A DNA stretch of 64,000 nt from Endobugula sp047636495 (GCA_047636495.1 JBLILH010000015.1:1-64000), one strand, 5' to 3'. Counted from the first letter of the stretch, positions 17,502 through 25,964 are shown. Notes: generated from the letters alone by a model not told the origin. Made by a program: numbers and translations.

Positions 17502-17600
17502 GCCGAAAACTGTAGGCTGCCAGCTTAAACATAAAGAAAATGAAGTTAGTCATTACTACCTCTCTTGAGGCCTGTGGCTAGCAACTTGGAGTGTAAAAAC

Positions 17601-19037
17601 ATGTCGCATCAGTCAGAATTAATCGCAGAAGATATTGGCGCATACCTTGCGCAACATGAACAAAAAGAATTATTACGTTTTATTACCTGTGGTAGCGTCG
17701 ACGATGGTAAAAGTACCTTAATTGGTCGATTGCTGCATGATTCTAAAATGATCTACGAGGATCAGTTAGCGGCCATCAAGTCAGATTCGACCAAGCATGG
17801 GACTACTGGCGAGAAAATCGATTTGGCCTTACTGGTTGACGGCTTACAGGCAGAGCGTGAGCAAGGTATTACGATTGACGTAGCCTATCGTTATTTTTCT
17901 ACATCAAAACGTAAGTTTATTATTGCCGACACCCCAGGGCACGAGCAATATACACGCAATATGGCAACCGGTGCATCGACGTGTGACCTTGCTGTGATCT
18001 TGATTGACGCTCGTTATGGTGTTCAAACCCAGACGCGTCGCCACAGTTACATTGCCTCGTTGCTGGGCATTAAGCATATTGTTGTCGCGGTCAATAAAAT
18101 GGATTTAATGGATTTTAGTGAAGCGCGTTTTGAAGAAATTCAATGTGAATACCTTACCTTTGCCAAAACATTAGGCTTAGACAACGACATTTATTTTGTG
18201 CCTATGTCTGCACTTGACGGTGACAATGTTGTTAATAGAAGTGAGCGTTCGGCGTGGTACGAAGGCCAGACGCTAATGGAAATACTAGAACATATTGATA
18301 TCGTTAGTGACAAAGAGATGTCCGCTTTCCGGTTTCCGGTTCAATATGTTAATCGCCCGAATTTAGATTTTCGTGGTTTTTGTGGCACTGTCGCTTCTGG
18401 AGAAATAAAAGTAGGCGACGCAGTGCGTGCTTTGCCTTCAGGAAAAACCAGTACAGTCGCCAGCATTGTAACCTATGATGGTGACCTACCACTGGCGTTT
18501 GTGGGTCAGGCCGTCACCTTAACCATGGATGATGAAATCGACATCAGCCGTGGTGATATGATTGTGGGTGTGAATGATACCGTTGCCCAAACGAATCACT
18601 TACGGGCGCATATTGTATGGATGTCGGAAGCAGCACTGACTGAAAAATCAGAATATTTTTTCAAGTTTGCGACCAAGTTAACAGTCGGCAATATTGAAAA
18701 ATTTATTCATCAAATAGATGTGAATACACAAGAGCATCATGACAACAGTACGTTGGAATTAAATGCGATCGGCCTAGCGGATATTACGCTGAATCAAGCA
18801 GTAGTGATTGATCCTTATCAAAATAATCGGGCGACGGGCGGCTTCATTATTATTGACCGCTTAACGAATATTACCGTCGGCGCAGGGATGGTTGAGCATG
18901 CGCTGGATTCTGTCGCGGTCGAGAATGATCATTCGGCATTCTCACAAGATCTATCGGCGTTGATCAAACAACACTATGCGGATAAAAGTGATGACGAAAT
19001 TGCCGCTTTAGTGAACAAGCTAACGCAGTATTTGTAA
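17601..19037 (+). CDS. cysN: Sulfate adenylyltransferase subunit 1 (GTPase)
   Basis: CysN is the GTPase partner of CysD in sulfate activation. G1 'GSVDDGKSTLIGRLL' is at about residue 31, G3 'DTPGHEQYTRNMATGAS' at about 110 and G4 'NKMD' at about 165, followed by elongation-factor-like beta-barrels. The protein ends at 478 residues without a CysC (APS kinase) domain, so it is the unfused form. An open frame extends to 17565, but ATG 17601 has GGAG 10 bases upstream and matches the family N-terminus. Separation from cysD by about 1 kb of inserted DNA raises the question of whether the two are still cotranscribed. Confidence 0.96.
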   Translation: MSHQSELIAEDIGAYLAQHEQKELLRFITCGSVDDGKSTLIGRLLHDSKMIYEDQLAAIKSDSTKHGTTGEKIDLALLVDGLQAEREQGITIDVAYRYFSTSKRKFIIADTPGHEQYTRNMATGASTCDLAVILIDARYGVQTQTRRHSYIASLLGIKHIVVAVNKMDLMDFSEARFEEIQCEYLTFAKTLGLDNDIYFVPMSALDGDNVVNRSERSAWYEGQTLMEILEHIDIVSDKEMSAFRFPVQYVNRPNLDFRGFCGTVASGEIKVGDAVRALPSGKTSTVASIVTYDGDLPLAFVGQAVTLTMDDEIDISRGDMIVGVNDTVAQTNHLRAHIVWMSEAALTEKSEYFFKFATKLTVGNIEKFIHQIDVNTQEHHDNSTLELNAIGLADITLNQAVVIDPYQNNRATGGFIIIDRLTNITVGAGMVEHALDSVAVENDHSAFSQDLSALIKQHYADKSDDEIAALVNKLTQYL

Positions 19038-19255
19038 GTAAAAGCGGGTAAGTATTTAAGCATTCACTTACAGACAGTTAACGGCTTCTCTAGTAATTTT
19101 GTCAAAGTAGTTTGTATAGGGGCTTGTTTAACTAGTCTGGTTACACAAACTGCATAGCACGGACGCTATTAGCTGCTTTATTGTTATCATTACTGTTGCA
19201 GTGGTATTGAACATCATTTAGCGTTCAATTATTTTTAATACACGGAGGTTTTATT

Positions 19256-19612
19256 ATGCTTTTATCACAACTACGCACCTATTCTTTTCCCCGTATCTTG
19301 CTTACTTTATGTCTGTTGGCCCCTGTGGTTGGTTTTTCCACATCGAGTATCGCAACACCCGCAACACCCGTAACACCGGCGCCGGTTAACCTGGCTGCGG
19401 CAACCCAGGTGACCGAGCAGACTATCAATATCAACACCGGAAGCGCCGCAACAATATCCGCCAGCTTAAAAGGTATAGGCCTTAAAAAAGCGCAGGCAAT
19501 CATCGAATGGCGAGAAGCCAATGGTGCGTTCACATCGGTAGAGCAGTTGACAGAAGTGAAAGGCATTGGCGAAAAAACACTGATGGCTAACAGAGATAAA
19601 ATCACGCTGTAA
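19256..19612 (+). CDS. ComEA-like helix-hairpin-helix DNA-binding protein
   Basis: This 118-residue exported protein has an N-terminal signal peptide (hydrophobic 'ILLTLCLLAPVVGFSTSS'), a Thr/Pro-rich linker (about residues 35-55) and a C-terminal double helix-hairpin-helix domain. In that domain 'ININTGSAATISASLKGIG' and 'LTEVKGIGEKTL' are the two hairpins. The family binds double-stranded DNA; ComEA pulls DNA into the periplasm during natural transformation. ACGGAGG lies 9 bases before the ATG. It stands between cysN and pyrF and has no other competence genes nearby, so a role in uptake is inferred from the family only. Confidence 0.9.
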   Translation: MLLSQLRTYSFPRILLTLCLLAPVVGFSTSSIATPATPVTPAPVNLAAATQVTEQTININTGSAATISASLKGIGLKKAQAIIEWREANGAFTSVEQLTEVKGIGEKTLMANRDKITL

Positions 19613-19682
19613 GTCGCATGTTGGCTTGTCGCCTATAGCCCGCAACTGCTATTATTCGTTCCGATTTCTTATCGGAGCGAAT

Positions 19683-20429
19683 ATGTCTACCTCTAGTTCT
19701 ACCCCTACCCCTACCCCTACTGATTCCCCTATCGTTGTAGCAATGGATTTTAATAATTCAGCATCCTGCTTACAGCTAGCCGCACAATTAAATCCTAAGT
19801 ACTGCCGTCTTAAAGTAGGAAAGGAACTGTTTACTGCGGCAGGCCCGCAGCTAGTGGGTCAACTTATGGAGCAGGGCTTCGAAGTATTTCTGGATTTAAA
19901 ATATCACGACATTCCCAATACCGTCGCTAAATCAGTAAAAGCCGCCGCAGAACTTGGCGTATGGATGGTTAATGTACATGCCTCGGGTGGTCGTAGAATG
20001 TTAGAGGCCGCACGCGAAGCGATTGATTCCTCAATGCATAAACCGCTATTAATTGCCGTTACCGTACTCACCAGCATGACCAAGGAAGATTTGTTGAGTA
20101 TCGGTATGGCGGTCGAGCCTGTAGAGCAAGTCATGCGCTTAGCGGCCCTGGCGCATTCATCAGGTCTTGATGGTGTTGTGTGTTCTGCGATGGAAGCGAA
20201 ACAACTTAAAGCGGTGCTGAGTAAAGACTTTTGCTTAGTGACCCCGGGGATCCGACCGGCGGGAGTATCTGCTGACGACCAGCGCCGCATAGTCACGCCG
20301 CAAGATGCGCTTGCTAACGGCAGTGATTATCTGGTGATAGGTCGGCCAATTACGCAAGCTGAAAACCCCGCACTGATGTGTGAGGTGATCTACCAATCAT
20401 TATTTGACAGTAATATGGAGATAATGTGA
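19683..20429 (+). CDS. pyrF: Orotidine 5'-phosphate decarboxylase
   Basis: PyrF decarboxylates OMP to UMP, the last step of de novo pyrimidine synthesis. The signature 'FLDLKYHDIPNTVAKSV' holds the catalytic Lys-Asp-Lys-Asp array, and 'VTPGIRPAG' is the phosphate-binding loop. The ATG at 19683 gives 248 residues and has CGGAG upstream; the frame is open to 19626 but that extension is not family-like. The N-terminus carries a short Thr-Pro run from CCCCTA repeats. In many gammaproteobacteria pyrF follows ihfB-lapAB; here it lies upstream of cmk, overlapping it by TGATG. Confidence 0.96.
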   Translation: MSTSSSTPTPTPTDSPIVVAMDFNNSASCLQLAAQLNPKYCRLKVGKELFTAAGPQLVGQLMEQGFEVFLDLKYHDIPNTVAKSVKAAAELGVWMVNVHASGGRRMLEAAREAIDSSMHKPLLIAVTVLTSMTKEDLLSIGMAVEPVEQVMRLAALAHSSGLDGVVCSAMEAKQLKAVLSKDFCLVTPGIRPAGVSADDQRRIVTPQDALANGSDYLVIGRPITQAENPALMCEVIYQSLFDSNMEIM

Positions 20430-21121
20430 TGAATAGGACGATAACCGAGCACGCGATTCCAGTGATTACCATCGATGGGCCGAGTGGTTCGGGCAAAGGG
20501 ACTATTTGTCAGTTGGTTGCACAAAAATTAGGCTTTCACTTACTGGATAGTGGTGCGTTGTATCGTTTGACGGCTGTCGCAGGGATGAACAAAAACATTG
20601 ATTTACATGATGCAGTGGCAACAGCGGATGTTGCACGTCATCTTAACGTGATGTTTCAGCCAACCGATAATGGTGTTATCGCGATATTAGACGGCGAAGA
20701 TGTGACCGCCGATATTCGTCAAGAGTCTGCTGGTATGGGAGCGTCTATTGTGGCGGCACATATCCCAGTGCGAGATGCGCTGTTAGACAGGCAACGAGGT
20801 TTTCAGAAAGCACCTGGCTTAGTCGCTGATGGTCGCGATATGGGGACAACGATATTCCCGCAAGCGATGGTAAAAGTGTTCTTAACTGCAAGCTCAGAAG
20901 AGCGTGCAGAAAGGCGCTATAAGCAGTTGATTGGTCGCGGAGAATCTGCTAATCTCCGCGACCTGTTGGACGACATCAAAGCACGTGACACGCGTGATAC
21001 TGAGCGTTCGGCATCACCATTAAAGCCGGCAGATGATGCGGAGCTTATAGATAGCACTGCAATGTCTATCGATGATGTCTTAGAAACGATATTGTTATTG
21101 GTGAAAAAACGTATGAGTTAA
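20429..21121 (+). CDS. cmk: Cytidylate kinase
   Basis: CMP kinase phosphorylates CMP and dCMP. The P-loop 'ITIDGPSGSGKGTICQLVA' is at about residue 12, 'LDSGALYRLTAV' follows, and 'VADGRDMGTTIFP' and 'RRYKQLIGRG' are conserved. The ATG at 20429 shares its A with the pyrF stop; a GTG at 20426 is the alternative. GGAG is 8 bases before 20429. Length is 230 residues, normal. cmk immediately precedes rpsA as in most gammaproteobacteria. A decayed second copy of its 3' half is at 25541-25885. Confidence 0.96.
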   Translation: MNRTITEHAIPVITIDGPSGSGKGTICQLVAQKLGFHLLDSGALYRLTAVAGMNKNIDLHDAVATADVARHLNVMFQPTDNGVIAILDGEDVTADIRQESAGMGASIVAAHIPVRDALLDRQRGFQKAPGLVADGRDMGTTIFPQAMVKVFLTASSEERAERRYKQLIGRGESANLRDLLDDIKARDTRDTERSASPLKPADDAELIDSTAMSIDDVLETILLLVKKRMS

Positions 21122-21373
21122 GTTGTATCCTTTTGTTTTTATTGAAATATTCCCTCAACAGGGGTTTCAGATATAACATCAACTATCTTATACAAAACGT
21201 CAGGCGTTAATAACTCATCATTCGTCAGGGAGAGTTGTTGCGTTTATTTATTCATTGGTCCGTGCGCCTGAACCGCTCGGCAAGCAGATCTTTATAGTAC
21301 GCACTACCATTTCATTTATGCGTAATGTCGGCTATTTAAGGATATGTACTATTTATTTATAGGTTTCCCCCCC
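21122..21373 (+). promoter_or_regulatory. rpsA leader/promoter region
   Basis: This 252-base gap should hold the rpsA promoter and the untranslated leader through which ribosomal protein S1 controls its own synthesis. The segment 21202-21357 has a diverged duplicate at 25965-26107. Blocks unchanged between the two include ATTCATTGGTCC, GCGCCTGAACCG and TAATGTCGGCT. The rpsA start has no good Shine-Dalgarno, as is usual for this gene. Confidence 0.65.
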
Positions 21374-23056
21374 ATGAGCGAAAATTTCGCAGATCTCTTT
21401 GAAGAAAGTTTAAAAACCGTCGATATGGTGCCTGGCTCTATCGTTGTTGGCGTTGTTATTGATATTGACCGCGACTGGGTTACCGTTCACGCGGGTCTTA
21501 AGTCTGAAGGCGTTATCCCCGCTGAAGAATTCGCTGATGAAAACGGTGAAGTGACTCTAGCGATCGGCGACGAAGTTCACGTAGCACTAGAATCTGTCGA
21601 AGATGGTTTTGGTGAAACAAAACTTTCTCGTGAAAAAGCCAAACGTGCTGAAGCGTGGAAAGTACTAGAATCTGCTCATGCAGCAGAGGAAGTAATAACT
21701 GGTGTGATTAACGGTAAGGTTAAAGGTGGTTTCACCGTTGACGTTGCGGGCATTCGCGCGTTCTTGCCGGGTTCATTGGTTGATGTGCGTCCAGTACGCG
21801 ATACCTTGCACCTAGAAGGTAAAGAACTAGAATTTAAAGTGATCAAATTAGATCAGAAACGTAACAACGTGGTTGTTTCACGTCGTGCCGTTATGGAAAC
21901 GGCAAACTCTGCAGAGCGTGAAGAGTTGCTAGCAACACTAGAAGAAGGTGCTAAAGCGAAAGGTATCGTTAAAAACCTGACTGATTACGGCGCATTCGTT
22001 GATCTTGGTGGTGTTGATGGTCTTCTACATATTACTGATATGGCGTGGAAGCGTATTAAACATCCGAGCGAAATTGTTAATGTAGGCGACGAAATTGACG
22101 TACGCGTACTGAAATTTGATCGTGAACGTAATCGTGTATCTCTAGGCCTTAAGCAATTAGGTGAAGATCCATGGGTAGAAATCACTAACCGTTACCCTGT
22201 CGGCGCGAGAGCGAAAGCAGTAGTGACTAACCTGACCGATTACGGCTGTTTTGCTGAGATTGAAGAAGGTGTTGAAGGTCTAGTGCATGTATCTGAAATG
22301 GATTGGACAAACAAAAATATTCACCCATCTAAAGTGGTTGATTTAGGTGATGAAGTTGAAGTAATGGTGCTTGAAATTGACGAAGGTCGTCGTCGTATTT
22401 CTCTCGGTATCAAGCAATGTCAAGAAAACCCATGGGATGCATTCGGTTCACGCTTCCAGAAAGGTGACAAAATCTCAGGCAAGATCAAATCAATCACTGA
22501 TTTCGGTATCTTCCTAGGTCTTGACGGCGGTATTGATGGTTTAGTTCACTTGTCTGATATCTCTTGGACTGATAGCGGCGAAGACGCTGTTCGCGGTTAC
22601 AAGAAAGGCGATGATCTAGAAACGGTTATTTTAGCGGTAGATCCAGAACGCGAACGTATTTCTTTAGGTATCAAGCAGTTAGAAGAAGATAGCTTTTCTT
22701 CTTACGCTGAATCAAACACTAAAGGCGCTATCGTCAAAGGTGTTGTTAAAGAAGTAGACGCTAAAGGTGCCATTATTACCTTGGCTGACGACGTAGAAGG
22801 TTACTTGAAAGTATCTGAACTTAGCCGTGAAAAAGTAGAAGATGCTTCTACGGTACTAACGGTAGCTGAGGAAGTTGAAGTGGTCATTACTAATATAGAT
22901 AGTAAAAACCGTTCAATCTCTTTGTCTATTAAAGCAAAAGATGCTGCTGAAGAAAAAGCGGCTGTTAAGCAGCATAGTGCAAAAACAGCTGAAGTGGCTG
23001 CTCCAGCAACGTTAGGCGACTTAATTAAAGCGCAAATGAAAGGTCAAGATAAGTAG
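21374..23056 (+). CDS. rpsA: 30S ribosomal protein S1
   Basis: S1 binds mRNA upstream of start codons and helps load it on the 30S subunit. The 560-residue chain has six S1-type OB-fold repeats; internal ones carry the characteristic 'NLTDYGAFVDLGGVDGLLHITDM', 'NLTDYGCFAEIEEGVEGLVH' and 'ITDFGIFLGLDGGIDGLVHL' patterns. ATG 21374 gives the standard N-terminus (MSENFADLFEESL); an upstream in-frame ATG at 21344 is not family-like. Seven C residues directly precede the start. A strong terminator follows at 23079. Confidence 0.98.
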   Translation: MSENFADLFEESLKTVDMVPGSIVVGVVIDIDRDWVTVHAGLKSEGVIPAEEFADENGEVTLAIGDEVHVALESVEDGFGETKLSREKAKRAEAWKVLESAHAAEEVITGVINGKVKGGFTVDVAGIRAFLPGSLVDVRPVRDTLHLEGKELEFKVIKLDQKRNNVVVSRRAVMETANSAEREELLATLEEGAKAKGIVKNLTDYGAFVDLGGVDGLLHITDMAWKRIKHPSEIVNVGDEIDVRVLKFDRERNRVSLGLKQLGEDPWVEITNRYPVGARAKAVVTNLTDYGCFAEIEEGVEGLVHVSEMDWTNKNIHPSKVVDLGDEVEVMVLEIDEGRRRISLGIKQCQENPWDAFGSRFQKGDKISGKIKSITDFGIFLGLDGGIDGLVHLSDISWTDSGEDAVRGYKKGDDLETVILAVDPERERISLGIKQLEEDSFSSYAESNTKGAIVKGVVKEVDAKGAIITLADDVEGYLKVSELSREKVEDASTVLTVAEEVEVVITNIDSKNRSISLSIKAKDAAEEKAAVKQHSAKTAEVAAPATLGDLIKAQMKGQDK

Positions 23057-23078
23057 TTATACTTGTGTTGATTGTTTT

Positions 23079-23108
23079 AAAAAGGCTGCATTTATGCAGC
23101 CTTTTTTT
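23079..23108 (+). terminator. Rho-independent terminator after rpsA
   Basis: GGCTGCA and TGCAGCC form a perfect stem with a TTTA loop, preceded by A5 and followed by T7. It lies 22 bases after the rpsA stop and would separate rpsA from ihfB. Confidence 0.95.
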
Positions 23109-23218
23109 ATGCCTGACGAATGGGGTCACTATTAATCATTGCATGTTTTGGTAAAGTGTTGATATTATTGGATATAATGAATGTAAAATAACAATGACTA
23201 CATAGAGTAGGGCGTCGT

Positions 23219-23509
23219 ATGACTAAATCTGAACTAATTGAAAGAATGACTGATCACCAAGAGCAGTTGTCGGTCAAAGACGTGGAGTTGGCGGTCAAAA
23301 GTATCTTAGAGCATATGTCCCAAGTATTGGCTTCAGGGGAGCGAATAGAAGTACGTGGCTTTGGCAGTTTTTCATTGCATTATAGAGAGCCGAGAGTCGG
23401 GCGTAACCCTAAAACAGGCGAAATGGTCCAGCTGATCGGTAAGTATGTGCCACACTTTAAGCCAGGCAAAGAAATGCGTGACCGTGTCAATGAGAGTATT
23501 CATAAATAA
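23219..23509 (+). CDS. ihfB: Integration host factor subunit beta
   Basis: IhfB pairs with IhfA to bend DNA at specific sites. The 96-residue protein opens 'MTKSELIERMTDHQEQLSVKDVE' and contains the DNA-contact arm 'GFGSFSLHYREPRVGRNPKTGE', with the Pro and Arg residues that intercalate. Length is typical. It lies downstream of rpsA as in other gammaproteobacteria but is not followed by lapA/lapB. Its product is expected to act at the CRISPR leader in this same window. Confidence 0.97.
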   Translation: MTKSELIERMTDHQEQLSVKDVELAVKSILEHMSQVLASGERIEVRGFGSFSLHYREPRVGRNPKTGEMVQLIGKYVPHFKPGKEMRDRVNESIHK

Positions 23510-23887
23510 AAGTCACCTCTTGTCTAAGCGACATCTTTTATTGTGCCATTGCCTGGAATGCGTAACGCTCTTGTGAATGGCCATAACGACCTAACTCGAT
23601 CCTAGGTAAGCCGCAGCGGTGATAGAGTACGGTCAATACCTTGAATGGCTAAGAGTTGCCCACAGCGGTTTGCGTCTGTGAATCTATCATTGCTCAGCTA
23701 AAGTGTCATCGCAGTTGAGTTTTTGTACCTTTATTTGTTAATGAAAATAATGAGTGGTGTTGGCTTCATTGGTTTGATTTAACATGGATAACCCCTGCAT
23801 TGTTCTGTAACATGAAACGCTATAATTGAATATTAACCTATTGAAAAATAAGCGAAATTACAAACATAAGAAAATGGATGTTAAGGC
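23510..23887. other. Non-coding stretch between ihfB and the tRNA-Asn promoter
   Basis: I find no convincing gene, RNA or repeat in these roughly 380 bases. The positions where lapA and lapB would be expected are empty. Confidence 0.5.
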
Positions 23888-23916
23888 TTGACAGTACCAA
23901 GTGGGATCTATATTAT
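23888..23916 (+). promoter_or_regulatory. Sigma-70 promoter of tRNA-Asn
   Basis: A perfect -35 TTGACA (23888-23893) and a -10 TATTAT (23911-23916) are separated by 17 bases and followed by a GC-rich discriminator (GCGCCC). The discriminator type is common at stable-RNA promoters under stringent control. The tRNA begins 36 bases downstream. Confidence 0.9.
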
Positions 23917-23951
23917 GCGCCCTACTTGAGCTGTTCAGCTTAATTCTTAAT

Positions 23952-24027
23952 TCCGCCTTAGCTCAGTTGGTAGAGCACATGACTGTTAATCATTAGGTCG
24001 CTGGTTCGAGCCCAGCAGGCGGAGCCA
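23952..24027 (+). tRNA. tRNA-Asn (GTT)
   Basis: The 76-base cloverleaf has acceptor stem TCCGCCT/AGGCGGA, D-arm with AGCTCAGTTGGTAGAGC, anticodon GTT at 23985-23987, T-arm GGTTCGAGCCC, discriminator G and encoded CCA. It has its own promoter. Accessory and decayed DNA begins right after it. Confidence 0.98.
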
Positions 24028-24032
24028 ATTTT

Positions 24033-24054
24033 CACAACTTGCTTGTGTTCTTTT
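24033..24054 (+). terminator. Possible terminator of tRNA-Asn
   Basis: CACAA and TTGTG form a short 5-bp stem around CTTGC, followed by TTCTTTT, starting 6 bases after the tRNA. The stem is short, so this is tentative. Confidence 0.4.
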
Positions 24055-24072
24055 GACCCCACTATTATTGTT

Positions 24073-24160
24073 TTAAGAAATCGTATCGTGAACGAATACA
24101 TGCACTTAGATGTTCAGCGTGTGCTCGTGCTGGTGGAGCAAGAAAAATACCATCTTGTCA
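24073..24160 (+). pseudogene. Fragment of a HepT-like toxin gene
   Basis: The translated piece reads LRNRIVNEYMHLD then VQRVLVLVEQEKYHLV. It parallels the C-terminal HEPN region of the intact hepT downstream (MRNAIIHDYLNLDWNKVAIV) and keeps the R-x4-H-like position as R-x4-N-E-Y. No N-terminal half exists upstream, where the tRNA lies. I read it as the remnant of an earlier mntA/hepT module. Confidence 0.55.
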
Positions 24161-24199
24161 CCCCTTTCTGCTGGCATCCATACAAAATGTTGAGTCATA

Positions 24200-24359
24200 A
24201 GGGACGAGGAAACAATGCTTTGTCCAATTTAGGCGCAGTAGTCTGCTTTCTCACCAACGCGTTCAAGGCGCGCATGTTGCGACTCGTAAGGTTTTGAACA
24301 ACAAAGGTGAGGAAGCAAAATACAAATATCATTGGATAAAGTATTGTTTCCTCGTCCCT
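24200..24359. mobile_element. 160-bp hairpin MITE-like element
   Basis: The outer 29 bases (24200-24228) are an inverted copy of the last 29 (24331-24359) with two mismatches; both start AGGGACGAGGAAACAAT. The arms continue inward with a second matching block, TGCTTTCTCACC against GGTGAGGAAGCA. If the ends are GGGACGAGG, the flanks are TAA on both sides, a possible 3-base target duplication. There is no coding capacity. It is unrelated to the element near aroA. It lies between the hepT fragment and mntA. Confidence 0.7.
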
Positions 24360-24387
24360 AACATCAATAGTCGGATACGCTAATGCC

Positions 24388-24798
24388 ATGAACACCCTCT
24401 ATTCTCCAAGCGCTATTCAAGACCTAATCCTTAGTGATGATAATACTGGACTGTCGGTAGTGTGGCTCTATGGCTCACAAGCCACAGGTACAGCAACAAG
24501 CACTAGCGATATCGACATTGCAGTGGCTTTTGCCCAGCCGTTACCCGATACCTTAGAGAATTATTTGCGACCAGAGCGCTTAGCTATGCAATGGCGCTCG
24601 ACATTACAGCTTCAAGATAATCAATTATCCATCGTCGATATCAATCGAGCCCCCGTTCCGTTAGCCTATAACATCATCACTCAAGGGCGAGTGATATACT
24701 GCCGGTCAGATCTGCGTTTGCGCACAGAAGAGCAGCGTATATGGTCACTATGGGAACACTACAAATATGAACATGAACACAACCGACAAGCCCTATGA
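24388..24798 (+). CDS. mntA: MntA-type nucleotidyltransferase antitoxin
   Basis: This 136-residue minimal nucleotidyltransferase has the signature 'LYGSQATGTATSTSDIDIAV' (GSx10DxD, about residues 30-49). MntA antitoxins inactivate HepT by adding AMP to a Tyr near its active site. The downstream hepT overlaps its 3' end by 32 bases, the usual arrangement for an operon that couples the two products. A 160-bp hairpin element ends 28 bases upstream, so the promoter may lie in or beside that element. Confidence 0.9.
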   Translation: MNTLYSPSAIQDLILSDDNTGLSVVWLYGSQATGTATSTSDIDIAVAFAQPLPDTLENYLRPERLAMQWRSTLQLQDNQLSIVDINRAPVPLAYNIITQGRVIYCRSDLRLRTEEQRIWSLWEHYKYEHEHNRQAL

Positions 24799-25240
24799 GG
24801 CTTACGTGTATGCCATACGCGAACAGCTTGAGTATCAGCAGCAAATATTGGAGCAGGTTCACCACCAACAACAAAGTAAACCATTAACCGCGATAGAACG
24901 CAGCGCCACCGAGCGCAGCCTGCAAGTGTTGGTGGAAGTGGCCATCGGTTGCTCAAAACACTATCTAAAGAGTATCCAAAGCGCATTACCCTCTGAGGCG
25001 AGTGCGGTGATACAGGGTGTGTATGCCACAGGCCTTGAGCTGTCCACAAAAGAATCAGCAATGATCGGCGCCGTAGGAATGCGCAATGCCATTATTCATG
25101 ACTACCTAAATCTTGACTGGAATAAAGTGGCCATAGTCGTGCAAGACAAAAAATACCATTCAGTCATACGCTATTGTGAGCAACTCCTGAAGCAATTAAT
25201 GGAGCAGGGCGGCAGCACAAACCCTGCGAAGATAGAATGA
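24767..25240 (+). CDS. hepT: HepT-type HEPN ribonuclease toxin
   Basis: This 157-residue helical HEPN protein has the catalytic R-x4-H-x-Y motif 'MRNAIIHDYLNLDW' at about residues 105-118, including the Tyr that MntA is known to AMPylate. HepT cleaves RNA unless modified. It overlaps mntA. The motif is intact, so the pair is likely active. A related but broken C-terminal fragment lies at 24073-24160 upstream of the pair, which suggests module replacement or duplication at this tRNA-adjacent site. Confidence 0.9.
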   Translation: MNMNTTDKPYEAYVYAIREQLEYQQQILEQVHHQQQSKPLTAIERSATERSLQVLVEVAIGCSKHYLKSIQSALPSEASAVIQGVYATGLELSTKESAMIGAVGMRNAIIHDYLNLDWNKVAIVVQDKKYHSVIRYCEQLLKQLMEQGGSTNPAKIE

Positions 25241-25309
25241 TAATCGTCCAATGAGTATGATCTGCTCATGGTTTAAGGTATTGAAAGAAATAAGGAAAAT
25301 GATTAAGGG

Positions 25310-25510
25310 ATGGCTTATGGTTTAGGTTCTTGGGGAGCCGTTATACCATTAAAGATCGCCTCAGTTAAATTGGATGATGATACCTTAACCTGTTTGGGCC
25401 AAATGGTTGAAGTAATGGATAGGCCTCATGTATGGTTAATGGCAGAAGCCATTATGCAATATGTTACCCGTGAAGAGTGGGTCATTTATAAGGTAGAAAC
25501 AAATACATAA
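25310..25510 (+). CDS. Small ribbon-helix-helix protein, orphan antitoxin-like
   Basis: The 66-residue product contains a CopG/Arc-like ribbon-helix-helix pattern from about residue 14: strand 'KIASVKLDDDTLTCL', then two helices with 'RPHVWLMAEAIMQYV'. Such proteins bind operator DNA and often neutralise RelE/ParE toxins. No toxin gene follows; the next DNA is a decayed cmk copy. The start is uncertain: AAGGA lies 13 bases upstream and AAGGG too close. It may be a leftover antitoxin. Confidence 0.6.
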   Translation: MAYGLGSWGAVIPLKIASVKLDDDTLTCLGQMVEVMDRPHVWLMAEAIMQYVTREEWVIYKVETNT

Positions 25511-25540
25511 AAAAGTGCGTTAACCCATTGAGCGCAAGCG

Positions 25541-25885
25541 TGCTATCTCCTATTTCTTTACATTTCGGTGTGAGACTTGCTGATAAAGGCAAAAAGCTTG
25601 CCTGGCTTGTCGGCTGATGGGCCTGATATGGGGCGGCGGTATTTCTGCAAGCTATTGTAAAAGTGCTCTTTGACCGCAAGCGCAGAGAGGCGCTATAATA
25701 AACAGTTGATTGGAACAGGGGGCTAAGAAGCCTACTGGGTAATGTAAAGGTGCGCGATAAGCGTGACACAGAGTGTTCAGCATATCGTTAGGCTCGCAGA
25801 TAATGCAGGGTTAATTGGTAGAAGAGCAACAGCTATTGAAAATGTGTTAAAAGAGATTTTTTTGGTGAAAAATTGCACAACTTAA
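25541..25885 (+). pseudogene. Decayed duplicate of the cmk 3' half
   Basis: The DNA aligns by eye with cmk from about 20745 to its stop at 21121. Close blocks include CTGATATGGGG against CGATATGGGG, GTAAAAGTGCTCTTTGACCGCAAG against the cmk segment for VKVFLTAS, and GAGGCGCTATAATAAACAG then TTGATTGG against GGCGCTATAAGCAGTTGATT. The ends also correspond (TTGGTGAAAAA... then TTAAG). Multiple indels destroy the frame. It is followed by a copy of the rpsA leader, so one duplication probably covered both. Confidence 0.8.
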
Positions 25886-25964
25886 GTGGTATTTCGTTGT
25901 TTGCATGACAGTGCTTACATAACAAATTTTCCCATAATAAAGTCAGCTGTTTACGAAAAAAATA

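Noticed and set aside
24043..24297. A real 84-residue protein after tRNA-Asn
   Set aside because: Only the segment at 24073-24160 resembles a protein family; the rest runs into the hairpin element and has no family-like sequence.
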